A stretch of 14,415 nucleotides of DNA from Pseudomonadota bacterium (GTDB lineage Bacteria; Pseudomonadota; Gammaproteobacteria; Xanthomonadales; Xanthomonadaceae). Shown here piece after piece: positions 1 through 7,067 of this stretch. The DNA is taken from positions 1 through 14,415 of the forward strand of contig JAEWOJ010000186.1 of NCBI GenBank assembly GCA_023399815.1, in the 5' to 3' direction. A model generated the notes under the pieces. That model saw only the letters and a list, made by a program, of their open reading frames with translations. It searched no databases and had not been told where the DNA came from. The first letter of the stretch is position 1, and each line of letters starts with the position of its first letter. The position numbers and the translations under genes are program-made.

Positions 1-1
1 G

Positions 2-337
2 CTGCGGCGCGCCGATGCTTCCGCCCACCGTGGCAGCGCGACCCGCACCCAGCAGGTGGCGCGCAGCGCCGCCGCGCGGCAGGCCGAGCCGGAGCGCGCG
101 GTCGCCACCTCGCAGTCGCCGGCCCAGGCATTGCGACATGACCCGTTCGCCGATGCCGCCGGCGCGCTGCAGGCGCGTCCCTGGCCGCGTTCGACGCTGT
201 CGCCTGCGCTGTCGCGCAGTGCGTTGAGCGCAAGCCTTCCGGTGGCGGAAGGCGGGGCGACCTTCTACCCGTTCGAGCCGCGGATGCCGTCGCAGGACGC
301 GCAGGCCGAGCCGGGCGCGCCGTTGCCGCGGCACTGA
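2..337 (+). CDS. rseA: C-terminal part of a sigma-E anti-sigma factor (RseA-like), 5' end cut by the window
   Basis: An open frame runs in from the left edge (codons from base 2) and stops with TGA at 335-337, giving about 111 C-terminal residues. The visible part is Ala/Arg/Gln-rich, low in complexity and without a membrane segment. It ends in an aromatic/proline stretch containing RPWPRS and FYPFEPR, a tail I recall from Xanthomonadaceae RseA-type proteins. It lies just upstream of mucD, as in the rpoE-rseA-mucD arrangement known in Xanthomonas. By family, RseA is an inner-membrane protein that holds sigma-E inactive through a cytoplasmic N-terminal domain; the part seen here would be its periplasmic side. 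That domain and the membrane helix lie outside the window, so the call rests on position and the C-terminal motif. It could be another low-complexity membrane-anchored regulator. Confidence 0.55.
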   Translation: MRRADASAHRGSATRTQQVARSAAARQAEPERAVATSQSPAQALRHDPFADAAGALQARPWPRSTLSPALSRSALSASLPVAEGGATFYPFEPRMPSQDAQAEPGAPLPRH

Positions 338-354
338 CGCTGGCACTTCTGCAT

Positions 355-416
355 GCCCGCGGCTGCGCGCGGCGGGCGTTGTTTCCCTGGATTCCCCGTC
401 CGGCGGTTGGCGCCGG
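355..416 (+). other. Two short hairpins in the rseA-mucD gap
   Basis: The 122-base gap holds two 6-bp stems: GCCCGC (355-360) with GCGGGC (372-377), followed by a modest T-rich stretch, and CCGGCG (400-405) with CGCCGG (411-416). A pyrimidine-rich segment then leads to the GGAGG Shine-Dalgarno of mucD at 445-449. They may be a weak terminator or processing site between rseA and mucD. In sequence this GC-rich such stems also arise by chance. Confidence 0.3.
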
Positions 417-459
417 GCGACGGGTGTTGTCTTTCCTTTCAATCGGAGGCTCGAGTCTG

Positions 460-1986
460 ATGACCCACCGTACCAACCCGCGACTGTTCGGCACGCGGCT
501 GTTCGGCCTGCTGGCGATGGCCCTGCCGCTGGCCGCCTGCGCCCAGAACAACGCTCCCACCGCGCCCGCCGAGCAGGCGGCTGCCGCGCGCCCCGCCGCG
601 CCGGCGCCGCAACTGGTCAGCGGCCTGCCCGATTTCACCCAGCTGGTGGAGCAGGTCGGGCCGGGCGTGGTGAACGTCGAGACCGTCATCGGCCCGCGCC
701 GCAGTCCGCGCATGGCCAGCGGCCGGCCGGACATGGACCAGATGCCGGACTTCTTCCGGCGCTTCTTCGGTCCCGATTTCCAGATGCCCGACGAGGCACC
801 GGACAATGGTCCGCGCGGCCGCGGCATGGGCTCGGGCTTCATCATCTCCGCCGACGGCTACGTGCTGACCAACCACCACGTGGTCGATGGCGCGGAAACG
901 GTGAAGGTCAAGCTCGGCGACCGCCGCGAGTTCGACGCCAAGGTCGTCGGCAGCGACCAGCAGTACGACGTGGCGCTGCTGAAGATCGACGCCAAGGGCC
1001 TGCCGACCGTGCGCGTGGGCGATTCCAACACGCTCAAGCCCGGCCAGTGGGTGGTGGCGATCGGCTCGCCGTTCGGCCTGGACCACTCGGTCACCGCCGG
1101 CATCGTCAGCGCGCTGGGGCGCAATACCGGCGGCCAGGAGCAGCGCTACGTGCCGTTCATCCAGACCGACGTGGCGATCAACCAGGGCAATTCCGGCGGC
1201 CCGCTGCTCAACACCCGCGGCGAGGTGGTCGGCATCAACTCGCAGATCTTCTCCGCCTCCGGCGGCTACATGGGCATCAGCTTCGCCATCCCGATCGACC
1301 TGGCGATGAGCGCGGTGGAGCAGATCAAGAAGACCGGCAAGGTCAGCCGCGGCCAGCTGGGCACGGTGGTGCAGCCGATCGACGCGCTGAAGGCACAGGC
1401 GCTGAAGCTGACCGACAGCCGTGGCGCGCTGGTCAACCAGGTGGTCGCGGACTCGGGCGCGGCCAAGGCGGGCGTGCAGGTGGGCGACGTGATCCGCTCG
1501 GTCAACGGCACCGAGATCGGCGTGGCCAGCGACCTGCCGCCGCTGATCGGCGCGCTGCCGCCGGGCAGCAAGGTCCGGCTGGGCATCCTGCGCGATGGCC
1601 GCGAGCGCGAGATCGGCGTGACCCTGACCGAGCTGGCCGAGGACGCGGCGCGCCCAGGCAATGCCCCGGCAGCCGCCGAGGACACGCCGCAGGCCGGCGC
1701 CAATGCCCTGCTGGGGCTGGACGTGGCCGACCTGACCGCCGCCGAGCGCAAGCAGCTGGGGCTGGAGCCGGGCGAGGGCGTGCGCATCACCCGGGTCAGC
1801 AGCCAAGCCGCGCGCGAGGCGCAGCTGATGCCGGGCATGGTCGTGCTGCAGGTCGGCCGTGCCCCGGTCGGTAGCGTGGCCGCGCTCAACCGCGAGCTGG
1901 CCGGCTACCGGAAGGGCGACGTGGTGATGCTGCTGGTGCGCGCCGGCGGCAACAGCGCCTTCTTCGCGGTGCGGGCCGGCGGCTGA
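460..1986 (+). CDS. mucD: Periplasmic serine protease MucD (DegP/HtrA family, Do-type)
   Basis: Degrades misfolded envelope proteins in the periplasm; MucD/DegP proteases are part of the sigma-E envelope-stress response. The 508-residue product has an N-terminal export signal, a trypsin-like domain (about 55-290) and two PDZ domains (about 298-395 and 415-505). The catalytic triad is visible: His140 in TNHHVVDGA, Asp170 in YDVALLKID and Ser245 in NQGNSGGPLL. The ATG at 460 is chosen because GGAGG (445-449) lies 10 bases upstream; the frame stays open to a TTG at 379, but that adds no sensible signal sequence. The signal peptide ends in LAAC (Cys27), which reads as a lipobox, although cleavage after ACA by signal peptidase I is also possible. 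The adjacent rseA-like gene supports co-regulation with sigma-E. The family call is secure; the lipoprotein state is not. Confidence 0.93.
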   Translation: MTHRTNPRLFGTRLFGLLAMALPLAACAQNNAPTAPAEQAAAARPAAPAPQLVSGLPDFTQLVEQVGPGVVNVETVIGPRRSPRMASGRPDMDQMPDFFRRFFGPDFQMPDEAPDNGPRGRGMGSGFIISADGYVLTNHHVVDGAETVKVKLGDRREFDAKVVGSDQQYDVALLKIDAKGLPTVRVGDSNTLKPGQWVVAIGSPFGLDHSVTAGIVSALGRNTGGQEQRYVPFIQTDVAINQGNSGGPLLNTRGEVVGINSQIFSASGGYMGISFAIPIDLAMSAVEQIKKTGKVSRGQLGTVVQPIDALKAQALKLTDSRGALVNQVVADSGAAKAGVQVGDVIRSVNGTEIGVASDLPPLIGALPPGSKVRLGILRDGREREIGVTLTELAEDAARPGNAPAAAEDTPQAGANALLGLDVADLTAAERKQLGLEPGEGVRITRVSSQAAREAQLMPGMVVLQVGRAPVGSVAALNRELAGYRKGDVVMLLVRAGGNSAFFAVRAGG

Positions 1987-2000
1987 ATCGACGCTTCAAG

Positions 2001-2024
2001 GCCTCTCCCCGGTCGGGGAGGGGC
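2001..2024 (+). terminator. Hairpin 14 bases after the mucD stop, possible terminator
   Basis: GCCTCTCCCC (2001-2010) pairs with GGGGAGGGGC (2015-2024) around a GGTC loop: ten pairs, one of them T-G. It directly follows the mucD stop. No T-run follows, so this is a terminator-like or 3'-end-protecting hairpin rather than a textbook intrinsic terminator. Confidence 0.45.
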
Positions 2025-2040
2025 TGGGTTCCTTCCCATC

Positions 2041-2088
2041 GGGGCGATTGGAGTCCGTGATGGATGCCACCTGGACTCCGTTCGCCCC
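2041..2088. repeat. Two-part inverted repeat in the mucD-lepA gap
   Basis: GGGGCGA (2041-2047) pairs perfectly with TCGCCCC (2082-2088), and nested inside it GGAGTCC (2050-2056) pairs with GGACTCC (2073-2079), with a 2-by-2 internal loop and a 16-base apical loop. This gives 14 perfect pairs in a 48-base element. It is followed by a smaller hairpin, GCCCC-TTC-GGGGC (2095-2107). Confidence 0.6.
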
Positions 2089-2158
2089 TCATCCGCCCCT
2101 TCGGGGCACCTGCATTCGGCACATCCCCGTGCCTCACCCTTCGGGCGGCTTCGCCGTG

Positions 2159-2197
2159 CAGCCCGGCAGTCCTGCCGGGCTGTCTCCCGCCGGGAGA
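2159..2197. repeat. Adjacent perfect palindromes upstream of lepA
   Basis: CAGCCCGGCAG (2159-2169) pairs with CTGCCGGGCTG (2172-2182): 11 perfect pairs around TC. Immediately next, TCTCCC (2183-2188) pairs with GGGAGA (2192-2197) around GCC. Back-to-back stems with no T-run suggest a dispersed palindromic repeat or a factor-dependent termination zone. Their function is unknown. Confidence 0.55.
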
Positions 2198-2284
2198 AGG
2201 AAGGGGCGACGTAATGCGCCTTGAGCCCGCAGGAAGGCAGGGAATCGCGGTCTGGCGCCCGGGCCCGCCCAACGCGGCCAGCCA

Positions 2285-2293
2285 TGCGATAAT
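2285..2293 (+). promoter_or_regulatory. Extended -10 promoter for lepA
   Basis: TGC-GATAAT: the TGn extension followed by a hexamer matching TATAAT at 5 of 6 positions. No -35 hexamer is recognisable at 17-18 bases upstream, as expected of an extended -10 promoter. Transcription would start near 2300, leaving a leader of roughly 37 bases. The same TGCGA(C/T)AAT string precedes rlmD and nagZ. Confidence 0.5.
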
Positions 2294-2336
2294 GCGCCGT
2301 TATCCTGACGACGCCACGCGCCGCCGCCCACCTTAT

Positions 2337-4145
2337 ATGTCTGCCGATCCGATGCGGAACATCCGCAACTTTTCCATCATCGCCCACGTCGACCATGGCA
2401 AGTCCACCCTGGCCGACCGCATCATCCAGATCTGCGGCGGCCTCACCGCGCGCGAAATGGAAGCGCAGGTCCTGGACAACAACCCGATCGAGCGCGAGCG
2501 TGGCATCACCATCAAGGCGCAGTCGGTGTCCCTGCCGTACACCGCGCGCAATGGCGAAACCTACTACCTGAACTTCATCGACACCCCGGGCCACGTCGAC
2601 TTCTCCTATGAAGTCAGCCGCTCGCTGGCCGCCTGCGAGGGCGCGCTGCTGGTGGTGGACGCCGCCCAGGGCGTGGAAGCCCAGTCCGTGGCCAACTGCT
2701 ACACCGCGGTCGAGATGGGCCTGGAAGTGGTGCCGGTGCTGAACAAGATCGACCTGCCCACCGCCGACACCGAGCGCGCCAAGGCCGAGATCGAGGCGGT
2801 GATCGGCATCGACGCCACCGACGCGGTGCCGGTGTCGGCCAAGACCGGCCTGAACGTGGAGGAGGTGCTGGAGGCCATCGTCCACCGCATCCCGCCGCCG
2901 GCCCCGCGCGATACCGACAAGCTGCAGGCGCTGATCATCGACTCCTGGTTCGACAACTACCTGGGCGTGGTCTCGCTGGTGCGCGTGATGCAGGGCGAGG
3001 TCAAGAGCGGCGACAAGCTGCTGGTCATGTCCACCGGCCGCAACCACCAGGTCGACGCGGTGGGCGTGTTCACGCCCAAGCGCAAGGTCACCGGCAAGCT
3101 GTCGGCCGGCGAGGTGGGCTGGATCACCGCGTCGATCAAGGACGTGCACGGCGCGCCGGTCGGCGACACCCTGACCCTTGCCAGCGACCCGGCGCCGGCG
3201 CCGCTGCCCGGTTTCCAGGAAATGCAGCCGCGCGTGTTCGCCGGCCTGTTCCCGGTCGATGCCGAGGACTACCCGGACCTGCGCGAGGCGCTGGACAAGC
3301 TGCGCCTGAACGACGCCGCGCTGCGCTTCGAGCCGGAAAGCTCCGAGGCGATGGGCTTCGGCTTCCGCTGCGGCTTCCTCGGCATGCTGCACATGGAGAT
3401 CGTGCAGGAGCGCCTGGAGCGCGAGTACGACCTGGACCTGATCAGCACCGCGCCGACCGTGGTCTACGAGGTGCTCAAGAGCGATGGCTCCATCGTGATG
3501 ATGGACAACCCCGCCAAGCTGCCGCCGGTCAACCAGGTCGAGGAGATCCGCGAGCCGATCATCCGCGCCAACGTGCTCACCCCCGAGGAGTACATCGGCA
3601 ACATCATCAAGCTGTGCGAGGAGAAGCGCGGCACCCAGATCGGCATCAACTACCTGGGCAGCCAGGTGCAGATCAGCTACGAGCTGCCGATGGCCGAGGT
3701 GGTGCTGGACTTCTTCGACAAGCTCAAGTCGGTCAGCCGCGGCTACGCCTCGCTGGACTACCATTTCGTTCGCTTCGAGGCCGGCCCGTTCGTGCGCGTG
3801 GACGTGCTGATCAACGGCGACAAGGTCGATGCGCTGTCGCTGATCGTGCACCGCAGCCACGCTGACCGCCGCGGCCGCGAGCTGTGCGAGAAGATGAAGG
3901 ACCTGATCCCGCGGCAGATGTTCGACGTCGCCATCCAAGCCGCCGTCGGCTCGCAGATCATCGCCCGCACCACGGTCAAGGCCATGCGCAAGAACGTGTT
4001 GGCCAAGTGCTATGGTGGCGACGTTTCGCGCAAGAAGAAGCTGCTGGAGAAGCAGAAGGAAGGCAAGAAGCGCATGAAGCAGGTCGGCCGCGTGGAGATC
4101 CCGCAGGAAGCCTTCCTGGCCGTGCTGCAGATGGACAACAAGTGA
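2337..4145 (+). CDS. lepA: Elongation factor 4 (ribosomal back-translocase LepA)
   Basis: A ribosome-associated GTPase that remodels or back-translocates stalled ribosomes and influences initiation and assembly. The 602-residue product matches the family length of about 600. GTPase motifs: AHVDHGKS (16-23, P-loop), RGIT (55-58, switch I), DTPGH (82-86) and NKID (136-139). The rest covers the EF-G-like domains and the LepA-specific C-terminus, ending in a lysine-rich stretch after CYGGDVSRKK. The ATG at 2337 gives MSADPMRNIRNF, which matches the N-terminus I recall for Xanthomonadaceae LepA; a second ATG at 2352 would lose only five residues. There is no clear Shine-Dalgarno. lepA precedes lepB, as in many gammaproteobacteria, but here a 117-base gap with a large hairpin separates them. 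Confidence 0.98.
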   Translation: MSADPMRNIRNFSIIAHVDHGKSTLADRIIQICGGLTAREMEAQVLDNNPIERERGITIKAQSVSLPYTARNGETYYLNFIDTPGHVDFSYEVSRSLAACEGALLVVDAAQGVEAQSVANCYTAVEMGLEVVPVLNKIDLPTADTERAKAEIEAVIGIDATDAVPVSAKTGLNVEEVLEAIVHRIPPPAPRDTDKLQALIIDSWFDNYLGVVSLVRVMQGEVKSGDKLLVMSTGRNHQVDAVGVFTPKRKVTGKLSAGEVGWITASIKDVHGAPVGDTLTLASDPAPAPLPGFQEMQPRVFAGLFPVDAEDYPDLREALDKLRLNDAALRFEPESSEAMGFGFRCGFLGMLHMEIVQERLEREYDLDLISTAPTVVYEVLKSDGSIVMMDNPAKLPPVNQVEEIREPIIRANVLTPEEYIGNIIKLCEEKRGTQIGINYLGSQVQISYELPMAEVVLDFFDKLKSVSRGYASLDYHFVRFEAGPFVRVDVLINGDKVDALSLIVHRSHADRRGRELCEKMKDLIPRQMFDVAIQAAVGSQIIARTTVKAMRKNVLAKCYGGDVSRKKKLLEKQKEGKKRMKQVGRVEIPQEAFLAVLQMDNK

Positions 4146-4147
4146 TG

Positions 4148-4250
4148 AAGCGGGGAATGGGGAACAGGGGACGGGGAATGTCCGGATCCTGCGTGTCGGT
4201 GCCGATGGCGTCCCGTTCCATTCCCGGATCCCCGTTCCCCGTTCCCGCTT
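4148..4250. repeat. Long imperfect inverted repeat made of 7-nt units, between lepA and lepB
   Basis: The left arm is a run of heptamers GGGGAAT, GGGGAAC, AGGGGAC, GGGGAAT (4152-4179). The right arm is TCCCGGA, TCCCCGT, TCCCCGT, TCCCGCT (4222-4249). They fold back: AAGCGGG (4148-4154) pairs with CCCGCTT (4244-4250), and GGGGAAC (4159-4165) with GTTCCCC (4234-4240), with small bulges between. TTTT (4249-4252) closes the right arm and the lepB Shine-Dalgarno (AGGA, 4253-4256) follows at once. The element therefore looks like a terminator or attenuator placed directly in front of lepB, or a dispersed repeat that landed there. Confidence 0.7.
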
Positions 4251-4262
4251 TTAGGAAACTCC

Positions 4263-5081
4263 ATGAAATGGTTTGAAATCCTGCTGGTAGTGCTGACGCT
4301 CGGCTCCGGCATCGTCCTGCTGCTGGACAAGCTGTTCCTGGCCAAACGCCGCGCGGCCAAGGGCGGCCTGCTGGACAGCGAGGAACCGGCGGTCGTCGAC
4401 TACTCGCGCGCCTTCTTCCCGGTGCTGGCCGTGGTGCTGGTGCTGCGCAGCTTCGTCGCCGAGCCGTACAAGATCCCGTCCAGCTCGATGATGCCCAACC
4501 TGCTGATCGGCGATTTCATCCTGGTCAACAAGTTCGCCTACGGCATCCGCCTGCCGGTCACCAACACCAAGGTGATCCCGACCGGCGAGCCCCGGCGCGG
4601 CGACGTGGTGGTGTTCCAGTTTCCGGGCCACCCGGAAATGGGGGACGACCCGCAGCGCGGCGAGAACTTCATCAAGCGCGTCATCGGCCTGCCGGGCGAC
4701 CGCATCGGCTTCCATGGTGACACTCTGTCGATCAACGGCCAGCCGCTGACCTACCAGGTCAAGGGCGAGTACGTGGGCAAGGGCCGCGGCGCGGAAATGA
4801 ACGGCGCCACCCTGCTCGGCGAGGACCTGCCGGGCCGCACCCATACCGTGCTGGAATACCTGGGCCGCGCCAACCCGGCCGGGCAGGGCGACTGGGAAGT
4901 GCCCCAGGGCCAGTACCTGGTGATGGGCGACAACCGCGACAACAGCGACGATGGCCGTTTCTGGGGCTTCCTGCCGGAGCAGAACCTGCGCGGCAAGGCG
5001 TTCCTGATCTGGCTCAACTGCAGTGGCTGGTTCTGCAAGGACGGCTTCGAGCCCTCGCGGATCGGCTCGGGCATCCAGTAA
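4263..5081 (+). CDS. lepB: Signal peptidase I
   Basis: Inner-membrane protease that removes Sec/Tat signal peptides on the periplasmic face. The 272-residue product has two membrane segments (about 4-22 and 50-63) and then the periplasmic catalytic domain. The Ser-Lys dyad is visible: Ser75 in IPSSSMMPNLLIGD and Lys138 in FIKRVIGLPGD. Box E, GDNRDNSDDGRFWG, is at 222-235. The ATG at 4263 has AGGA six bases upstream. Two cysteines near the C-terminus (Cys253 and Cys258) would face the periplasm and could form a disulfide; I recall the E. coli enzyme lacking a pair at this spot. lepB lies downstream of lepA and 27 bases before the DUF4845 gene. The hairpin at 4148-4250 may set its expression relative to lepA. 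Confidence 0.97.
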   Translation: MKWFEILLVVLTLGSGIVLLLDKLFLAKRRAAKGGLLDSEEPAVVDYSRAFFPVLAVVLVLRSFVAEPYKIPSSSMMPNLLIGDFILVNKFAYGIRLPVTNTKVIPTGEPRRGDVVVFQFPGHPEMGDDPQRGENFIKRVIGLPGDRIGFHGDTLSINGQPLTYQVKGEYVGKGRGAEMNGATLLGEDLPGRTHTVLEYLGRANPAGQGDWEVPQGQYLVMGDNRDNSDDGRFWGFLPEQNLRGKAFLIWLNCSGWFCKDGFEPSRIGSGIQ

Positions 5082-5108
5082 CGTAACCGCGTATCCGGGG
5101 AGAACGCT

Positions 5109-5477
5109 ATGAATCGCAGGCAAGGCGGCATGACGCTGACATCGTTCCTGATGGTGTTGGCCGTGGTGGGTTTCGCGCTCTACATCGGCATGAAGCTGTT
5201 CCCGATGTACCAAGAGTTCTATGCGGTCAAGACCTCGATGAAGGCGCTTGCCAAGGAGCCGGGCAGCGCCGATCCGGCCAAGGCGCAGGAACTGTTCTTC
5301 AAGCGCATGGACATGAACTACTCCGACAGCGTCAAGCGCGAGAACATCAAGTTCGACCGCATCGACGGCGGCGTGCGCATGAACGTGAGCTACGAAGTGC
5401 GCCGTCCGCTGGTCGGCAACCTCGACATCGTCGGCCGTTTCGAGAATTCCCAGGACCTGACGGCGAACGGTGAGTAG
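5109..5477 (+). CDS. DUF4845 family small membrane protein, pilin-like N-terminus
   Basis: The product has 122 residues, a short Arg-rich N-terminus, one hydrophobic helix (about 9-30) and a soluble domain, probably periplasmic. It lies between lepB and rnc, where many gammaproteobacteria carry a DUF4845 gene of similar size; position, length and layout all fit that family, whose function is not established. The sequence GGMTLTSFLMVLAVVGF resembles a type IV prepilin leader (basic tip, Gly before the cleavage point, long hydrophobic helix) but has Ser, not Glu, at mature position 5. GGGGAG lies 7 bases before the ATG. Its stop overlaps the start of rnc by 8 bases, suggesting coupled translation. 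Confidence 0.85.
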   Translation: MNRRQGGMTLTSFLMVLAVVGFALYIGMKLFPMYQEFYAVKTSMKALAKEPGSADPAKAQELFFKRMDMNYSDSVKRENIKFDRIDGGVRMNVSYEVRRPLVGNLDIVGRFENSQDLTANGE

Positions 5478-6144
5478 GACGGTGACGCGGGGTGACCGCA
5501 TCGGCCACCCGTTCCGGGACCAGGAGCTGCTGCGGCAGGCCCTGACCCATCGCAGTGCCGGTGCGCCGCACAACGAGCGCCTGGAATTCCTGGGCGACAG
5601 CATCGTCAACCTGATCGTCGCCGAGGCGCTGTTCGCGCGCTGGCCCAAGGCCGACGAGGGCGCGCTGACCCGCGCCCGCGCCGCGCTGGTGTGCGAGGGC
5701 GCGCTGGCAGCCATGGCCCGTACCCTGGAACTGGGCGAACGCCTGACCCTGGGGCCGGGCGAGATGAAGTCCGGCGGCCACCGCCGCGATTCGATCCTGG
5801 CCGACGCCTTCGAGGCGGTGGTGGCGGCGATCTACCTGGACGCCGGTTTCGAGGCCTGCCGCGCGCGGGTGCTGCCCTGGTTCGAGGCGCCGATGGCCGC
5901 GGTGCCGGTCGGTAAGCCGGAGAAGGACCCCAAGACCCGCCTGCAGGAATGGCTGCAGGCGCGGCAGAAGCCGCTGCCGGTTTATGAACTGGTGTCGGAA
6001 ACCGGCGATGACCATGCCCGGCATTTCCGGGTACGCTGCCGGCTGACCGACCCGGAGGCGACCACCGAGGGCGAAGGCAGCTCCCGGCGGCTGGCCGAAC
6101 AACAGGCGGCTGCGGCCGCGATCGAGCAACTGGATTCCAAGTGA
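5470..6144 (+). CDS. rnc: Ribonuclease III
   Basis: Cuts double-stranded RNA in the cytoplasm, maturing rRNA precursors and processing structured mRNAs. The 224-residue product has an RNase III domain (about 8-145) and a double-stranded RNA-binding domain (about 153-222). The signature NERLEFLGDS is at 35-44. Acidic residues Glu36, Glu39 and Asp43, together with Asp112 and Glu115, match the metal-binding set of the family. The GTG at 5470 is taken as the start because it overlaps the upstream stop; a second GTG at 5482 is an alternative that would remove four residues. The end overlaps the era start by four bases (GTGA). RNase III often processes its own operon mRNA near rnc; no obvious hairpin target is visible just upstream, though the structured gaps nearby could serve. 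Confidence 0.97.
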   Translation: MSRTVTRGDRIGHPFRDQELLRQALTHRSAGAPHNERLEFLGDSIVNLIVAEALFARWPKADEGALTRARAALVCEGALAAMARTLELGERLTLGPGEMKSGGHRRDSILADAFEAVVAAIYLDAGFEACRARVLPWFEAPMAAVPVGKPEKDPKTRLQEWLQARQKPLPVYELVSETGDDHARHFRVRCRLTDPEATTEGEGSSRRLAEQQAAAAAIEQLDSK

Positions 6145-7037
6145 ACGACACCCCTTCCTACCGCAGTGGCAGCGTCGCCGTCATCGGCCGCCCCAACGTC
6201 GGCAAATCGACCCTGACCAACGCCCTGGTCGGCGCCAAGGTCAGCATCGTCTCCAACCGGCCGCAGACCACGCGCCACCGCCTGCTGGGCATCGCCACCT
6301 TCCCCGAAGGCCAGCTGGTGCTGGTCGATACCCCCGGGCTGCACCGCCAGCAGAAGCGGGCGATGAACCGGGTGATGAACCGTGCCGCGCGCGGCGCGCT
6401 GGAAGGCGTGGACGTAGGCCTGCTGGTGATCGAGGCCGGGCGCTGGGACGAGGAGGACACGCTGGCCTACAACGTGCTGCGCGACGCCGGCATCCCGGTG
6501 GTGCTGGTGGTCAACAAGATCGACCGGCTGAAGGACAAGGGCGCGCTGCTGCCGTTCCTGCAGGAGGTCACTGCCGGCCGCGATTTCGCCGGCGTGCATC
6601 CGATCTCGGCGCAGAAGCGCAATGGCCTGGAAGCGCTGGTGCGCGACGTGATGAAGCTGCTGCCGGAAGCGCCGCCGATGTTCGGCGAGGACGAGATCAC
6701 CGACCGCAGCCAGCGCTTCCTGGCCGGCGAGCTGGTGCGCGAGCAGCTGATGCGCCAGCTCGGCGAGGAACTGCCGTATGCGACCACGGTGGAGATCGAG
6801 CGCTTCGCCGAGGACGGCAACCTGCTGCGCATCGGCGCGGTGATCTGGGTCGAGCGCGAGGGCCAGAAGGCCATCGTCATCGGCAAGGGCGGCGCGCGCC
6901 TGAAGGACATCGGCGCCAAGGCCCGCCTGCAGATGGAGCGCCTGTTCGGCGCCAAGGTGTTCCTGGAAACCTGGGTGCGCGTGCGCGAAGGCTGGTCGGA
7001 CGACGAGGCCGCGTTGAAGGCGTTCGGCTACGAATAA
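6141..7037 (+). CDS. era: GTPase Era (16S rRNA-binding, 30S assembly)
   Basis: Essential GTPase that binds the 3' end of 16S rRNA during small-subunit maturation. The 298-residue product has GRPNVGKST (16-24, P-loop), DTPG (63-66), NKID (125-128) and SAQ (156-158), followed by a C-terminal KH domain with GKGG at 248-251. The start is GTG, sharing four bases (GTGA) with the rnc stop, a typical coupling signal. The rnc-era-recO order is conserved across gammaproteobacteria, linking rRNA processing to subunit assembly. A 179-base gap with a REP-like palindrome follows before recO. Confidence 0.98.
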   Translation: MNDTPSYRSGSVAVIGRPNVGKSTLTNALVGAKVSIVSNRPQTTRHRLLGIATFPEGQLVLVDTPGLHRQQKRAMNRVMNRAARGALEGVDVGLLVIEAGRWDEEDTLAYNVLRDAGIPVVLVVNKIDRLKDKGALLPFLQEVTAGRDFAGVHPISAQKRNGLEALVRDVMKLLPEAPPMFGEDEITDRSQRFLAGELVREQLMRQLGEELPYATTVEIERFAEDGNLLRIGAVIWVEREGQKAIVIGKGGARLKDIGAKARLQMERLFGAKVFLETWVRVREGWSDDEAALKAFGYE

Positions 7038-7067
7038 GGCGCCACGCCCGTACGCATGCGCGCATTT

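Larger units (their letters stand above)
1987..2336. other. 350-base non-coding gap between mucD and lepA, rich in palindromes
   Basis: No convincing gene is present. The lepA frame happens to stay open back to 2064, but that extension has no family resemblance. The gap holds at least five stem-loops (2001-2024, 2041-2088, 2095-2107, 2159-2182, 2183-2197; the stronger ones are listed separately) and a promoter-like extended -10 at 2285-2293. Bases 2198-2284 show nothing further. Confidence 0.7.

Noticed and set aside
379..459. TTG start extending mucD by 27 residues
   Set aside because: Places the export signal internally; the ATG at 460 has a good GGAGG and begins a normal signal peptide.
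439..1806. 455-codon minus-strand open frame opposite mucD
   Set aside because: His/Ala/Leu-rich shadow of a GC-rich gene; the plus strand encodes a complete HtrA protease with its catalytic triad.
1905..3938. 677-codon minus-strand open frame opposite lepA
   Set aside because: Low-complexity His/Val/Asp-rich translation with no recognisable domain; mirrors LepA codons.
4251..5714. 487-codon minus-strand open frame over lepB, DUF4845 and rnc
   Set aside because: Antisense shadow covering three well-supported plus-strand genes.
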